A stretch of DNA of 43,030 bases, taken from positions 1 to 43,030 of the forward strand of contig REDX01000088.1 of the NCBI GenBank assembly GCA_007695355.1. Direction: 5' to 3'. The stretch comes from Planctomycetota bacterium. GTDB taxonomy: Bacteria > Planctomycetota > UBA11346. The notes beneath the pieces were generated by a model. It had not been told where the DNA came from. It did not search any database and worked only from the letters and a program-made list of their open reading frames with translations. The translations under genes were made by a program, and so were the position numbers. This document shows, piece after piece, positions 8,988 through 17,995 of the stretch; within the stretch, counting starts at the first letter, position 1, and every line of letters begins with the position of its first letter.

Positions 8988-9788
8988 TTAGACCTCGACG
9001 TCTGCGGACAAGCCAGGAAAGGTACCCTGACAGAACTGCACCCCGCCATCAGTGCTCAGTTCTAACCAACGCCCCTCGGTCGCCTCCCAGTGGCCGCAGA
9101 GATGACAGTCAATGCCGCGTATACGATGATGCCACTGCTGGTGAATATGGCCGGCGATTAAGCTTTGTACGCCCCGTCCAGCAGCTTCCACTCGACGCGG
9201 ATCTAGCAGTCGCAGGGGGGGACCAATTTCAGCATTGCGCCTACCCTTGCGCTGGCTGCCAGCCCGCAACAGCCGCGCGATACGTTGATGCAAGGCAAAG
9301 GGCGCGCAGGCCTGCCAGGCACGAAACCACCAACTTTCCAATACCGAAGCAAAGAATCGATACCCCGGATCACGGACAAGGCGATCGCCGTGCACGATCC
9401 GCAAGCGTCGACCCTGGCACTCAATATCCAGGCGGCGGCGCAGCACCCTCCATGGAGCAGCTGCCTGGAGATGCGGACCCGCCACCAATTCGCGATTGCC
9501 AAGCACCAGGTGAAGATGCACCCCAGAGGCATGTAACCGATGCAATTGGACAAAAAGAGATTCATAGCTGCGGGTAAAGCTTTGATTGTCGAGCCAGTAA
9601 TCGAAGAGGTCTCCGAGAATGATCAGATGCTGTGGCGGCGCCAGCAACAAGCGATCCAAGAAGGCGGTGAAGGCGGAAACTTCTCCTACGCGCAAATGCA
9701 CATCCCCGCATACCACCGCCCACGGGCCCTGACTCAGCGCTCCGCTAGGGGTCAGCGGCAGCGGTAATGGGCTGGGTCGCAGCATCAT
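8988..9788 (-). CDS. Calcineurin-like metallophosphoesterase, UDP-2,3-diacylglucosamine pyrophosphatase (LpxH)-like
   Basis: CGDVHL, LGDLFDYW, LGNRELVAG, VHGDRLV, AGHIHQQWHH metallophosphoesterase motifs. Confidence 0.8.
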   Translation of the reverse strand: MMLRPSPLPLPLTPSGALSQGPWAVVCGDVHLRVGEVSAFTAFLDRLLLAPPQHLIILGDLFDYWLDNQSFTRSYESLFVQLHRLHASGVHLHLVLGNRELVAGPHLQAAAPWRVLRRRLDIECQGRRLRIVHGDRLVRDPGYRFFASVLESWWFRAWQACAPFALHQRIARLLRAGSQRKGRRNAEIGPPLRLLDPRRVEAAGRGVQSLIAGHIHQQWHHRIRGIDCHLCGHWEATEGRWLELSTDGGVQFCQGTFPGLSADVEV

Positions 9789-11476
9789 GGGCGAGGATGA
9801 TCCCCATCTTCTTCGTCCCCCTCTTCGCCGTCTCCATCTCCGTCCCCTGGCAGATCTTCATCCATGGCCGCCCGGCGCAGGTCTTCGCTTGCGTCAGCCG
9901 TTTCGGCTTCTTGAGCCTCGGCAAGCCGGCGCTTCTTGGCCAAGGCCCGCCGATTTGCCCGCAATTTACGCAGGGGCTTTTTGTAATCATCAAGTCGGCG
10001 GCGATCTGCATCAATCATGCGCACTATAAAAATCAGCAAACTGGTAAAGACGATGAGAAATCCCACCTGCAAGAAGAGGGTGCTGATTTCCGTGCGTGGA
10101 GGTTCTGAGGAGAAGGAACCTGCAACGATAAACTTGAAATACACCGAGTCTGAAAGGGCGCGATCGGTATTGCGTAAACTCCCGCGATTGAAGACGAAAT
10201 CCTGGGTTACCTGTTGTCGCTGCACTTTTAAGAAGCGGCCGGTTGCGGATATCTGATCGCGGGGCTGCGGAAGTTCGACATCCGGCCCCACCACTATAGC
10301 AAGGTCGTACACTGCCGGTTGCGATGAAACCAAAGTATGGTCTCGGCCGTCGACTTGAATTACCCGCTCTTCGGGAACCAATGCCCACAGCCACATACGG
10401 ATAACCCGCTGCACACCAAATGGCCGATCCCGGGCCACCTCCCAGTCTTCCCAGGCACGCAGAACCTGCCCGCGCACGGTAACCGGATGCCCGCGGAAAT
10501 TTTCGGGCCCATGGTGCAGTTTCTGTTCATAGCGATTGGCATCAAGGGGATCATTATAAACGCCAGGTGTGGTGCGATCGGCGACGATCAGGCCCAAAAG
10601 ATAGTAGTAAGCCCGGCGTTCCAAGCGCAGAGACATATCATCAACATCGTCAAACACTGTCGGATCGAGGCGGAAGGGGCCTGTTCCAGGACGCTCGCCA
10701 ACGCCAAGACGCAGCAGCGAGGCCATATCAATGCCCGATCCCCCTTCGATCACCGTGCCGGTCTGGGCAGCCATGGTTGGGAGCAAAACCGTGGCACCCT
10801 CATCGTTGAGCACTGGCGTTGCCACCGTCCCCAGATAACGGCCCACCACATTGATCTCGGCGCCATAGGGAAGTTCGGCTGCCTGGCCGCTGGCAAGGAC
10901 TTGGAAATGCACCTGGGGAGCCGCCTCCACCAGCAGGCGCTGCCACTGCTCGACAACCTCCCCATCATTATCGGTAATTGCAAAGGGTAGAATCTCTACC
11001 ACTTGACCACTCATCGCCACCCGCGAACCGGCACGAATGCTAAACCCGGGATCCATGGCAATGCGGCCAATGTCACTAGGCCCCACCCGCATCGGGATGG
11101 GCTGCCGCGCCGCATCCCGTGTCAATTGCCGCTGCGCCCAACCAACCAACACCGGCAAGGGTTGCCCGAAAATCCGATCGGGCCGCTCTAAATACTCAGC
11201 AATGGCCACTTCCACCGCGCTTATATCAGACTGAGAAACACGGTTCTCAAGGGCCGCTAATTTCGGGTAGGGCATTTCCCGCAAGCCAATGGGATCGCCA
11301 AATTCCACCTCATCCTGCTGGCTCCAGGAATCCGGCCAAAAGCCGAAGAGGACAACGGCAAAGGCAAAAGCAATCATCATGACGAGAATCGTCTCGCGGC
11401 GCCCCATAAAGGGTCGCGGCACCTGATTGCGCGTCACCAGGCGGTCATCGGATGGCTGATGGGGATTAATCGGCAT
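9785..11476 (-). CDS. Membrane-anchored protein of unknown function (563 aa), two TM segments, charged C-terminal tail
   Basis: TM-like ILVMMIAFAFAVVLFGFW and LFLQVGFLIVFTSLLIFIVRM; 4-nt overlap with downstream gene. Confidence 0.7.
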   Translation of the reverse strand: MPINPHQPSDDRLVTRNQVPRPFMGRRETILVMMIAFAFAVVLFGFWPDSWSQQDEVEFGDPIGLREMPYPKLAALENRVSQSDISAVEVAIAEYLERPDRIFGQPLPVLVGWAQRQLTRDAARQPIPMRVGPSDIGRIAMDPGFSIRAGSRVAMSGQVVEILPFAITDNDGEVVEQWQRLLVEAAPQVHFQVLASGQAAELPYGAEINVVGRYLGTVATPVLNDEGATVLLPTMAAQTGTVIEGGSGIDMASLLRLGVGERPGTGPFRLDPTVFDDVDDMSLRLERRAYYYLLGLIVADRTTPGVYNDPLDANRYEQKLHHGPENFRGHPVTVRGQVLRAWEDWEVARDRPFGVQRVIRMWLWALVPEERVIQVDGRDHTLVSSQPAVYDLAIVVGPDVELPQPRDQISATGRFLKVQRQQVTQDFVFNRGSLRNTDRALSDSVYFKFIVAGSFSSEPPRTEISTLFLQVGFLIVFTSLLIFIVRMIDADRRRLDDYKKPLRKLRANRRALAKKRRLAEAQEAETADASEDLRRAAMDEDLPGDGDGDGEEGDEEDGDHPRP

Positions 11477-11787
11477 GGTGGCACTTTCAACGACTGCAAG
11501 CAGGGACCCAAAGCAAGGCCCTTTGAGTGCTGGGATGATATGGAATTTACGCTAGTGCCAACGCGCAAGCAGGGGCCCGGGTTCAGTGCACCGAACACCC
11601 GTCTCAGGCCTATCGAGTTGACAGACGATACTTTGACCCAAGCCTCCAATAGGATGGCGGGAATAGGCCGGGAATGGCCGGGCAAGCTGTAGCCGCAGAA
11701 AAGCAGGCCTGGAGCTAAGCGGGGATGAGAAACCTGCCCACGCTCAGCGCAGAGGCGAGAGATCCGGGCGGGGCAAAGCGTGCTGGG

Positions 11788-11820
11788 AAAAAGAATGCCC
11801 GCTTCACGGGGCATGCTTTT
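11788..11820. terminator. Bidirectional terminator-like hairpin
   Basis: AAAAAGAATGCCCGCTTCACGGGGCATGCTTTT: 6-bp ATGCCC/GGGCAT stem extended by AAAAG/CTTTT; T-rich run on the minus strand. Confidence 0.5.
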
Positions 11821-11948
11821 CGCTCAAAACACAGCCTTTCGGAGAATATTTGCTCGCCGATACAGACCCAGGGACAAGCTTTACGCCGCCCTGCAGACAA
11901 GCCCAGGTCCGAGCTTGCGTGGCTGAGATACAGCGATCATAATCAAGC

Positions 11949-12680
11949 ATGGCTTTTAAAGACTGGACCCGTTTTTTCCGGCGCAGCGAAACCGACCTGC
12001 AACCCCTGGCTTCTGATCAGGATGCAGCGGGGGCAGAGACGCCGCGCAGCAGCGCTGGCGAACCTGATCGCGAGCAGCAACTTTCCCGCACGGCCCTGAT
12101 GAAAGAGCTTGAACAGGGCTTCCATCAGGTGGGACGGGTGGTGGAACGGTTTGACGAACACCTCGGCACCACCAATCGACTGATGGAATCGGTGGCAGCA
12201 GAGCAAGAACGCTTGCCTGCCCTGATCACCGAACTCACCGCTGCCGCTTCAGCCAGTCGCCACGCCCATGAAGCGGTGGCGCAAACCCTGAGCAGTCGCG
12301 ATGAGGCCAATCAAAAGCTGCTGGCCCACCTCGGCACCCTCAGCGATAGCTTTGAACTAGAGCGAGACCAGCATCGCGCCCAGTTGGCTTTGGTCCTGCG
12401 ACTCCAGAGGGGAAGCCGGCGTGTACTGATTCTCCTGCTCCTTTTCTCGTTTCTCCTTATCAGCATTTTACTCATGCTGGTCCTCATCCTTGCCCTGCGT
12501 CCAGATCTCATTGGCAGCGATCGCATCGCTAACCCCTGGCTGACCTCCTCCAATGCGGCACAGGTCGAAGTTCAGCCCCTGAATTCTAGCATTCGCGCCG
12601 CCGCAATGAGCCCCGAACCGGCGATTCAGGCAACCGCCAAGGAACTACTCGAACAGACAAGCCCGGAAGCAGCAGAATAA
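11949..12680 (+). CDS. Membrane protein of unknown function with coiled coil and one TM helix
   Basis: VLILLLLFSFLLISILLMLVLILAL TM segment after a helical region. Confidence 0.65.
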   Translation: MAFKDWTRFFRRSETDLQPLASDQDAAGAETPRSSAGEPDREQQLSRTALMKELEQGFHQVGRVVERFDEHLGTTNRLMESVAAEQERLPALITELTAAASASRHAHEAVAQTLSSRDEANQKLLAHLGTLSDSFELERDQHRAQLALVLRLQRGSRRVLILLLLFSFLLISILLMLVLILALRPDLIGSDRIANPWLTSSNAAQVEVQPLNSSIRAAAMSPEPAIQATAKELLEQTSPEAAE

Positions 12681-12681
12681 T

Positions 12682-13080
12682 ATGGCCAAAACCACCGCCA
12701 AGAATGTCCTTGGCAAGCCCCTCCAACCCTGTTGTTTTGACCCCCTCACCGGCTTTTATCGAGATGGCCACTGTAATACCGGAGCCGAAGACCGGGGGCT
12801 GCATCTGGTTTGCGTAGAGGTTACCGATGATTTCCTCGAATTCTCCGCCCGTGCCGGCAACGACCTCATTACCCCGCGTCCGGAATACGGCTTTCCCGGG
12901 CTACGCGAAGGTGACTGCTGGTGCCTCTGCGTTCTACGCTGGAAAGAAGCCCTAGAAGCTGGGGTAGCGCCGCAGGTGAAGCTTTCAGCCACCCACATCT
13001 CGTCCCTCGAATTCGTTAGCTTGGCCCAACTCCAAGCCATGGCCTTGGACGAGGATGACGAAGATCTGGCCGACAACTAA
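12682..13080 (+). CDS. DUF2237 family protein
   Basis: NVLGKPLQPCCFDPLTGFYRDGHCNTGAEDRGLHLVCVEVTDDFLEFSARAGNDLITPRPEYGFPGLREGDCWCLCVLRWKEA. Confidence 0.88.
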   Translation: MAKTTAKNVLGKPLQPCCFDPLTGFYRDGHCNTGAEDRGLHLVCVEVTDDFLEFSARAGNDLITPRPEYGFPGLREGDCWCLCVLRWKEALEAGVAPQVKLSATHISSLEFVSLAQLQAMALDEDDEDLADN

Positions 13081-13170
13081 TTTATTAATCTTATCGCCGT
13101 CCCGCCCCCTGTGAGCCCTACGCGCACTCGCAGCACGGGGCGTGGCCGCTATCCATCTTGAGCTTACCAC

Positions 13171-15162
13171 ATGCACCTGGTTGTTGTCGAATCGCCCAAT
13201 AAGGTCGCCAAAATACGAGCCATTCTCGGCCGCGATTACGAAGTGGCCGCGAGTTCTGGTCATGTTGCCGATCTTCCTGCCCGCGGCGATCTCGCGGTTG
13301 AATTTCGCGATGGACAGGTGATCCCACGATACGAACCGCTAGAACGATCCAGCCGCGCCATTAGCCATTTGCGCCAGTTGGCCAAACGGGCCGAAAGCAT
13401 TATTCTCGCTACCGATCCCGATCGCGAAGGGGAGGCGATTGCCTGGCATGTCCTGCGCCTGATGGAAACGCAGCGGCCGGTGCAACGGGTGGTTTTCAAT
13501 GCCGTCACCGAAACTGCCATACGCAAGGCCATGGCCCAACCGCGGCAGCTGGATCAGGGCCTGGTGGATGCGCAGCAGGCGCGGCGGGTCCTGGACCGGG
13601 TGGTTGGCTGGGTGGTTTCCCCCACCCTGCGCCGGGGTTGCAAAAATCCTCAAGCGAAAAGCGCCGGGCGAGTCCAATCAGCGGCCCTGCGGCTGGTCTG
13701 CGAGCGCGAGCGCGAAATCAACAGCCACGCTACCGCCGTCTTTTTCGCCATCGATGCCTTGGTTACCCTGCCGGAAAGCGGAAATGCCCAGGTATGGGTG
13801 CGGCTGAGTCGCTGGAAGGGCGAAGAGCTGGGACACCGACTCGATTCCTTGGAATTGGCCGAACGCACCCTTCGCTGGTGCCGCAATCAGCCCTGGAAGG
13901 TGGCCAATTACCAGCAACGTATCCAGCGCCGCCGCCCACCCCCACCCTTTACCACCGCCACCGTTCAGCAAGCCGCTTCGGTGCGTCTGCGGATGAATCC
14001 CAAGGCCACCATGGCCACCCTGCAAAAACTCTTTGAACAGGGCCACATTACCTATCACCGTACGGACTCCACCGCCCTGGACCCTGAGGCAGTGACCCAG
14101 GCGCGAGAGATTATCCGCGAGCGATTTGGCCCAGCTCTCTTACCGGCACAGCCGGTGCTTCACCAAACCAAAGGGGCAAATACTCAAGAAGCCCACGAGG
14201 CCATTCGCCCCACCCACCCCGAACAAGGCCCAGACCTGCGTAGCGCCGGTGACGGCGCCGCCCTCTACCGCCTCATCTGGGAGCGCTTTATCGCCTGCCA
14301 AATGGCCGATGGCAGCGATGAAGTTTCCACCATCGATATTGCCGTAGCCCCGGATGGCTGGACCGATGAGCAGGGCCAGGTTTCAGCGGTGGGCGTTTTT
14401 AGCGCCAAGGTCACGCGGGTGATTGAGGCTGGCTGGCGACAGTTGGGAGATGACAGCACCGACGAGCCGGCCAAGCGCCGACGCTCAACGGCCAAGGACG
14501 ATGACGACGACGAATCACCAAAGAATTCCCATATCCCCCCGGCCAAGGCCGGCGACCCGGCCCTGCCCGAAGATATGCGCTCGAGCGAACGCAAAACCAA
14601 GGCCCCAGCCCGCTATACCCAGGCGAGTCTCATCAAACGATTAGAAAAAGAGGGTATTGGGCGGCCCAGTACCTACGCCACCATTATGACCACCCTGCTA
14701 GACCGCAATTATGTGGTGGAAAAGCAGCGCAAACTCCAGGCCAGCGAACTAGGAATGACGGTTACCGATTACCTAGTTCATCACTTTGTCGGCGACTTTA
14801 TCGACCTCGCCTACACTGCCAGATTGGAAGCAGCCCTTGATGCCGTTGCCCGGGGCGAGCGGATTTGGCATCAGGTAGTAACCGTTGCCGCCGAACGGGT
14901 GCGCGATGCCGCCCGCCTGGCTGGACTCTGGTACGACCCTCTCGCTGGTGGGGCACCAGCCGCAGGGCTGCCAGACTGTCCAAACCCCTGCCCCCTCTGC
15001 GCTGCCAGCATGGTTGCCCGCAATGGCCCCTATGGCCCCTTCTACGCCTGCAGCGTCCGCAGCTGCCCCGGCATCTTGGATGCCCAGGGTAAGCCCAATC
15101 GCAAAACCCGTGAACTACTGAACAAGCGCAGCCGCAAAAAACCGCCGAAGGACAATTCTTAG
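13171..15162 (+). CDS. topA: DNA topoisomerase I (type IA)
   Basis: VVVESPNKVAKI, DPDREGEAIAWH, ITYHRTDSTALDPEA, GIGRPSTYATIM, one C-terminal zinc-finger (CPNPCPLC...CSVRSC). Confidence 0.95.
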   Translation: MHLVVVESPNKVAKIRAILGRDYEVAASSGHVADLPARGDLAVEFRDGQVIPRYEPLERSSRAISHLRQLAKRAESIILATDPDREGEAIAWHVLRLMETQRPVQRVVFNAVTETAIRKAMAQPRQLDQGLVDAQQARRVLDRVVGWVVSPTLRRGCKNPQAKSAGRVQSAALRLVCEREREINSHATAVFFAIDALVTLPESGNAQVWVRLSRWKGEELGHRLDSLELAERTLRWCRNQPWKVANYQQRIQRRRPPPPFTTATVQQAASVRLRMNPKATMATLQKLFEQGHITYHRTDSTALDPEAVTQAREIIRERFGPALLPAQPVLHQTKGANTQEAHEAIRPTHPEQGPDLRSAGDGAALYRLIWERFIACQMADGSDEVSTIDIAVAPDGWTDEQGQVSAVGVFSAKVTRVIEAGWRQLGDDSTDEPAKRRRSTAKDDDDDESPKNSHIPPAKAGDPALPEDMRSSERKTKAPARYTQASLIKRLEKEGIGRPSTYATIMTTLLDRNYVVEKQRKLQASELGMTVTDYLVHHFVGDFIDLAYTARLEAALDAVARGERIWHQVVTVAAERVRDAARLAGLWYDPLAGGAPAAGLPDCPNPCPLCAASMVARNGPYGPFYACSVRSCPGILDAQGKPNRKTRELLNKRSRKKPPKDNS

Positions 15163-15268
15163 GACAGCACTGGCAGCGAGCGGAGTGAAGCGCGCAAAGC
15201 AAATGCCGACAGACGAGCAGCGCTTAATGACGATCATCAGCTAAAGATCCTCGACCCTCATTCGCTGC

Positions 15269-17425
15269 TCAATCTTCGTCGTTCCCAAGTATGCGGATAA
15301 CCATAACCGTAAGATCGTCATTGACCACGCCGTCAGATTCTTCGGCAATATCGCCCAACACCGCCTGGATTTGCAGATGGGGATCTAGGTTCATATGGGC
15401 AAAGAAGCTGCAGCGAACCAACATTTCGCCAAGCTCTTCACCGTTTTCATCCATGGTTTCGGTAATGCCATCGGTGTAGATGGCGAGCACATCTCCGGGA
15501 ACCAAGGTGTAGTGCTCGCTGTGCATTTGCTTACGAAAGGTTTCCGAGCGGACAATACCAATTCCCATACCGTGCTTACCGATTTCGCGGATCGGTTCGG
15601 CTTGATGAGCATTCAAACAAATGGTTGGGTGATGGCCAGAGCAGACGCACTCAAGATCAACGGTTTCTCCAGAGGTGTCAATAATACCGGAAAATGCGGT
15701 GAAAAACTTGCCGCTAGGCAGGCATTCGCGCATATAGTCGTTGAGCTCACAAATAATATCTTCAAGGCTCAATTCTGCGGCCCGACGGAGAATGATTTTG
15801 AGCGAGTTGACAATGGAGGAGACAATCAGGGCAGCCTGTACGCCATGGCCCGAAACATCACCAACCATAAAAAAGAATCGCTCGTCACCCAACTTAACCA
15901 CCTGGTAAAAATCCCCGCCAATGCTGGTGTAGGGCCGGTATTCGATGGCCAGGTCGATATCTTTCAGCGCCGGAATGCCGCCGAGGAGGTGCCCCTGCAC
16001 CGCCCCAGCCTTTTGCATGTCCTCGGCCCATTCGTCGTCATCGACATTGCCCCCGGGGCTCTGCTCTTCGTCCTCATCGCCGGGAAGTTCATCAAAGCTA
16101 TAATCATCATCATCAAGCCCGCTCTCATCCCCCTCTCGAGGTTCAAGGGCCTTTCCCGGGCCCTGGTGAGCGCCAGTGGCGATTTTATCCGCCACCAAGG
16201 AGATGCTGCGCAAACTGGAAACCAAGGATTCAATCGCTTCTTGGGAGAGCTGACTGCTGGATACCACCGGCACGCTCGAGCCCACCCCGCCAGAGGCTTC
16301 CTGCTTGCGACGCAATTCGCCAGTATCGATATCATCGCGCATGCTGATCAGGCAATTATAGATTTCCTGATTGCTTGGCCCGCCACGACTCGCCGCCTCA
16401 ACGGCAAGAACATCGCGCAGGTCGTAAAGGGCCTGGAGAAGCGCTTCAGAGGATTCAGGGATGCGATGCTGGGGACTATGGGCGATGAGCTGCTGCTCGA
16501 GCGCTTGCTCGCTCAAGGCATGGGCGCTTTGAATGTCGCGCACCGCCTCCGCCACCAGAGCCTGGGCCCGGCCGCTATGGGGCAGGGCCAAGGCAGGCAA
16601 AGTACCAATGCCTGTCCCTGGCCCTGCCGCTGGTTGGACTGGCGCCATGCCTGGTTGCACCCCCTGCCCAGCAGCCGGCACAGCCCCCCCCGCACTGGGA
16701 ACCACCGGCATCGTTCCTCCCTGCGCTACGACGTAGGCCACATGCCCCGGCGGCACCGCGACGGGAGCGGTTCCCGGCTCTGCCATGGGCACCGGAGCCT
16801 TATGGGCATCGGCCATAATCCCCGCTTGGGTCTGGCGAATGCCGCTGCCATGACCGGTTTCCACCACTTCTTCCGGCGGCGGCTCGCGCAGGCCCAAATC
16901 CACCTCGAGGGCTTCCAATTTGGGCATGGTATGGGGCGAATTTTCAGGGTTCTGTGCAAGCTCTTGGGCTATCCGACGGAGAAAATGCCCGCTTCGTGCC
17001 GCCATCTCACTGCTTATAGATTCGCTAGCGCGACGCTCACAGGGATTAAACCAACGACCTTCTTCGGTGAATAGGGTAAAACGGGGATCCCTGCCCTGAT
17101 CCTCTTCAAGCCAAAGTAACCAACGCTGTGCATACAGTTGAATCGGTGAACGGGTGCGGCCACCGCGCCAATGCTCATGGCTGCGGAAATGTTCGCGTAT
17201 GGTGTCTTCAAGATCAAAGGGTGCTGAGACGAGCTCTCCATTGAAGGGGTCTATCCAGTACAAACCATCAAAGGTCATGAGGCGAAATAGCGGATGACCG
17301 CCAATCGCCACTTCAAGACGCTGCCAAGCCTCATCAACCACCTCTTCGGGCTGAATCTCCGTAAAGTCCGGCTCTACCGGGAGCTGATCATTATCTTTTT
17401 TGCGACCCCAAGAAAACAGTGCCAT
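15269..17425 (-). CDS. SpoIIE/PPM-type serine phosphatase with large N-terminal region
   Basis: YTSIGGDFYQVV, VGDVSGHGVQAALIVSSIV, CSGHHP, AIYTDGITETMDENGEE, NDDLTVMVIRI; start chosen at MALFSWGRKK. Confidence 0.88.
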   Translation of the reverse strand: MALFSWGRKKDNDQLPVEPDFTEIQPEEVVDEAWQRLEVAIGGHPLFRLMTFDGLYWIDPFNGELVSAPFDLEDTIREHFRSHEHWRGGRTRSPIQLYAQRWLLWLEEDQGRDPRFTLFTEEGRWFNPCERRASESISSEMAARSGHFLRRIAQELAQNPENSPHTMPKLEALEVDLGLREPPPEEVVETGHGSGIRQTQAGIMADAHKAPVPMAEPGTAPVAVPPGHVAYVVAQGGTMPVVPSAGGAVPAAGQGVQPGMAPVQPAAGPGTGIGTLPALALPHSGRAQALVAEAVRDIQSAHALSEQALEQQLIAHSPQHRIPESSEALLQALYDLRDVLAVEAASRGGPSNQEIYNCLISMRDDIDTGELRRKQEASGGVGSSVPVVSSSQLSQEAIESLVSSLRSISLVADKIATGAHQGPGKALEPREGDESGLDDDDYSFDELPGDEDEEQSPGGNVDDDEWAEDMQKAGAVQGHLLGGIPALKDIDLAIEYRPYTSIGGDFYQVVKLGDERFFFMVGDVSGHGVQAALIVSSIVNSLKIILRRAAELSLEDIICELNDYMRECLPSGKFFTAFSGIIDTSGETVDLECVCSGHHPTICLNAHQAEPIREIGKHGMGIGIVRSETFRKQMHSEHYTLVPGDVLAIYTDGITETMDENGEELGEMLVRCSFFAHMNLDPHLQIQAVLGDIAEESDGVVNDDLTVMVIRILGNDED

Positions 17426-17850
17426 TAGGAATCCTCCATAGCTTGCAGGCAACGAGCCAGATATGGGGCATCAAACTTATAGAGTAGGGCGCGCTGCTCA
17501 CCAAATCGAGCCGCAAGAACCTCTATGACCCGTCGATGAAAATCGATGCCCTGACGACGCTGCTCGGCGTCCGCGCTGGTCAGCCACGGTAGATGGCGCA
17601 TGGCATCGCTCAGGGCCTGAATGTCAGCCAGTATTCCATCCTGTTGACGATCATTGCCCTGGTTGACCTCAGGCGGTTGCGATTGCGCGCCGCCGCTAAT
17701 CCGCTCGGTAATAGAGCGTGCCTTGGCATAGCGAGTGCTAAGTACTCGCTGCTGACGCATTGCCGAACTCGCCTCGCGTATGGCTGTCGCAAGGTGACAA
17801 GCAAAAAGCGCCACGGCATTACTGGGGCTGACCGTTATCGCATCGTCCAT
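17425..17850 (-). CDS. Hypothetical protein, likely co-translated with the SpoIIE-type phosphatase
   Basis: Ends in a TAATG overlap with the phosphatase start. Confidence 0.55.
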   Translation of the reverse strand: MDDAITVSPSNAVALFACHLATAIREASSAMRQQRVLSTRYAKARSITERISGGAQSQPPEVNQGNDRQQDGILADIQALSDAMRHLPWLTSADAEQRRQGIDFHRRVIEVLAARFGEQRALLYKFDAPYLARCLQAMEDS

Positions 17851-17995
17851 CTCCGACTCCTCCCCTGGATTCTAGGTGTCGCCCCCAGCAACTCCACCCC
17901 TGGCCAGTCGCCGCCTACGGGCGGGTGAGACACAAGCCCTATCGTCAATTTCACCCATCTCCTTGCCTAAAGCTTCAAGAAGAGATTATGCGGAG

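Noticed and set aside
11725-12099. 124-aa plus-strand ORF overlapping the start of the 11949 gene
   Set aside because: Runs through the terminator-like hairpin and overlaps a better-supported gene in another frame.
14455-14560. Acidic insertion (AKDDDDDESPK) in TopA as possible novel domain
   Set aside because: It sits in a position known to be variable in topoisomerase I and is short low-complexity linker.
15395-17074. 559-aa plus-strand ORF antisense to the SpoIIE-type phosphatase
   Set aside because: The minus-strand frame has clear PPM motifs; the antisense frame shows no recognisable domain and is explained by GC-rich codon bias.
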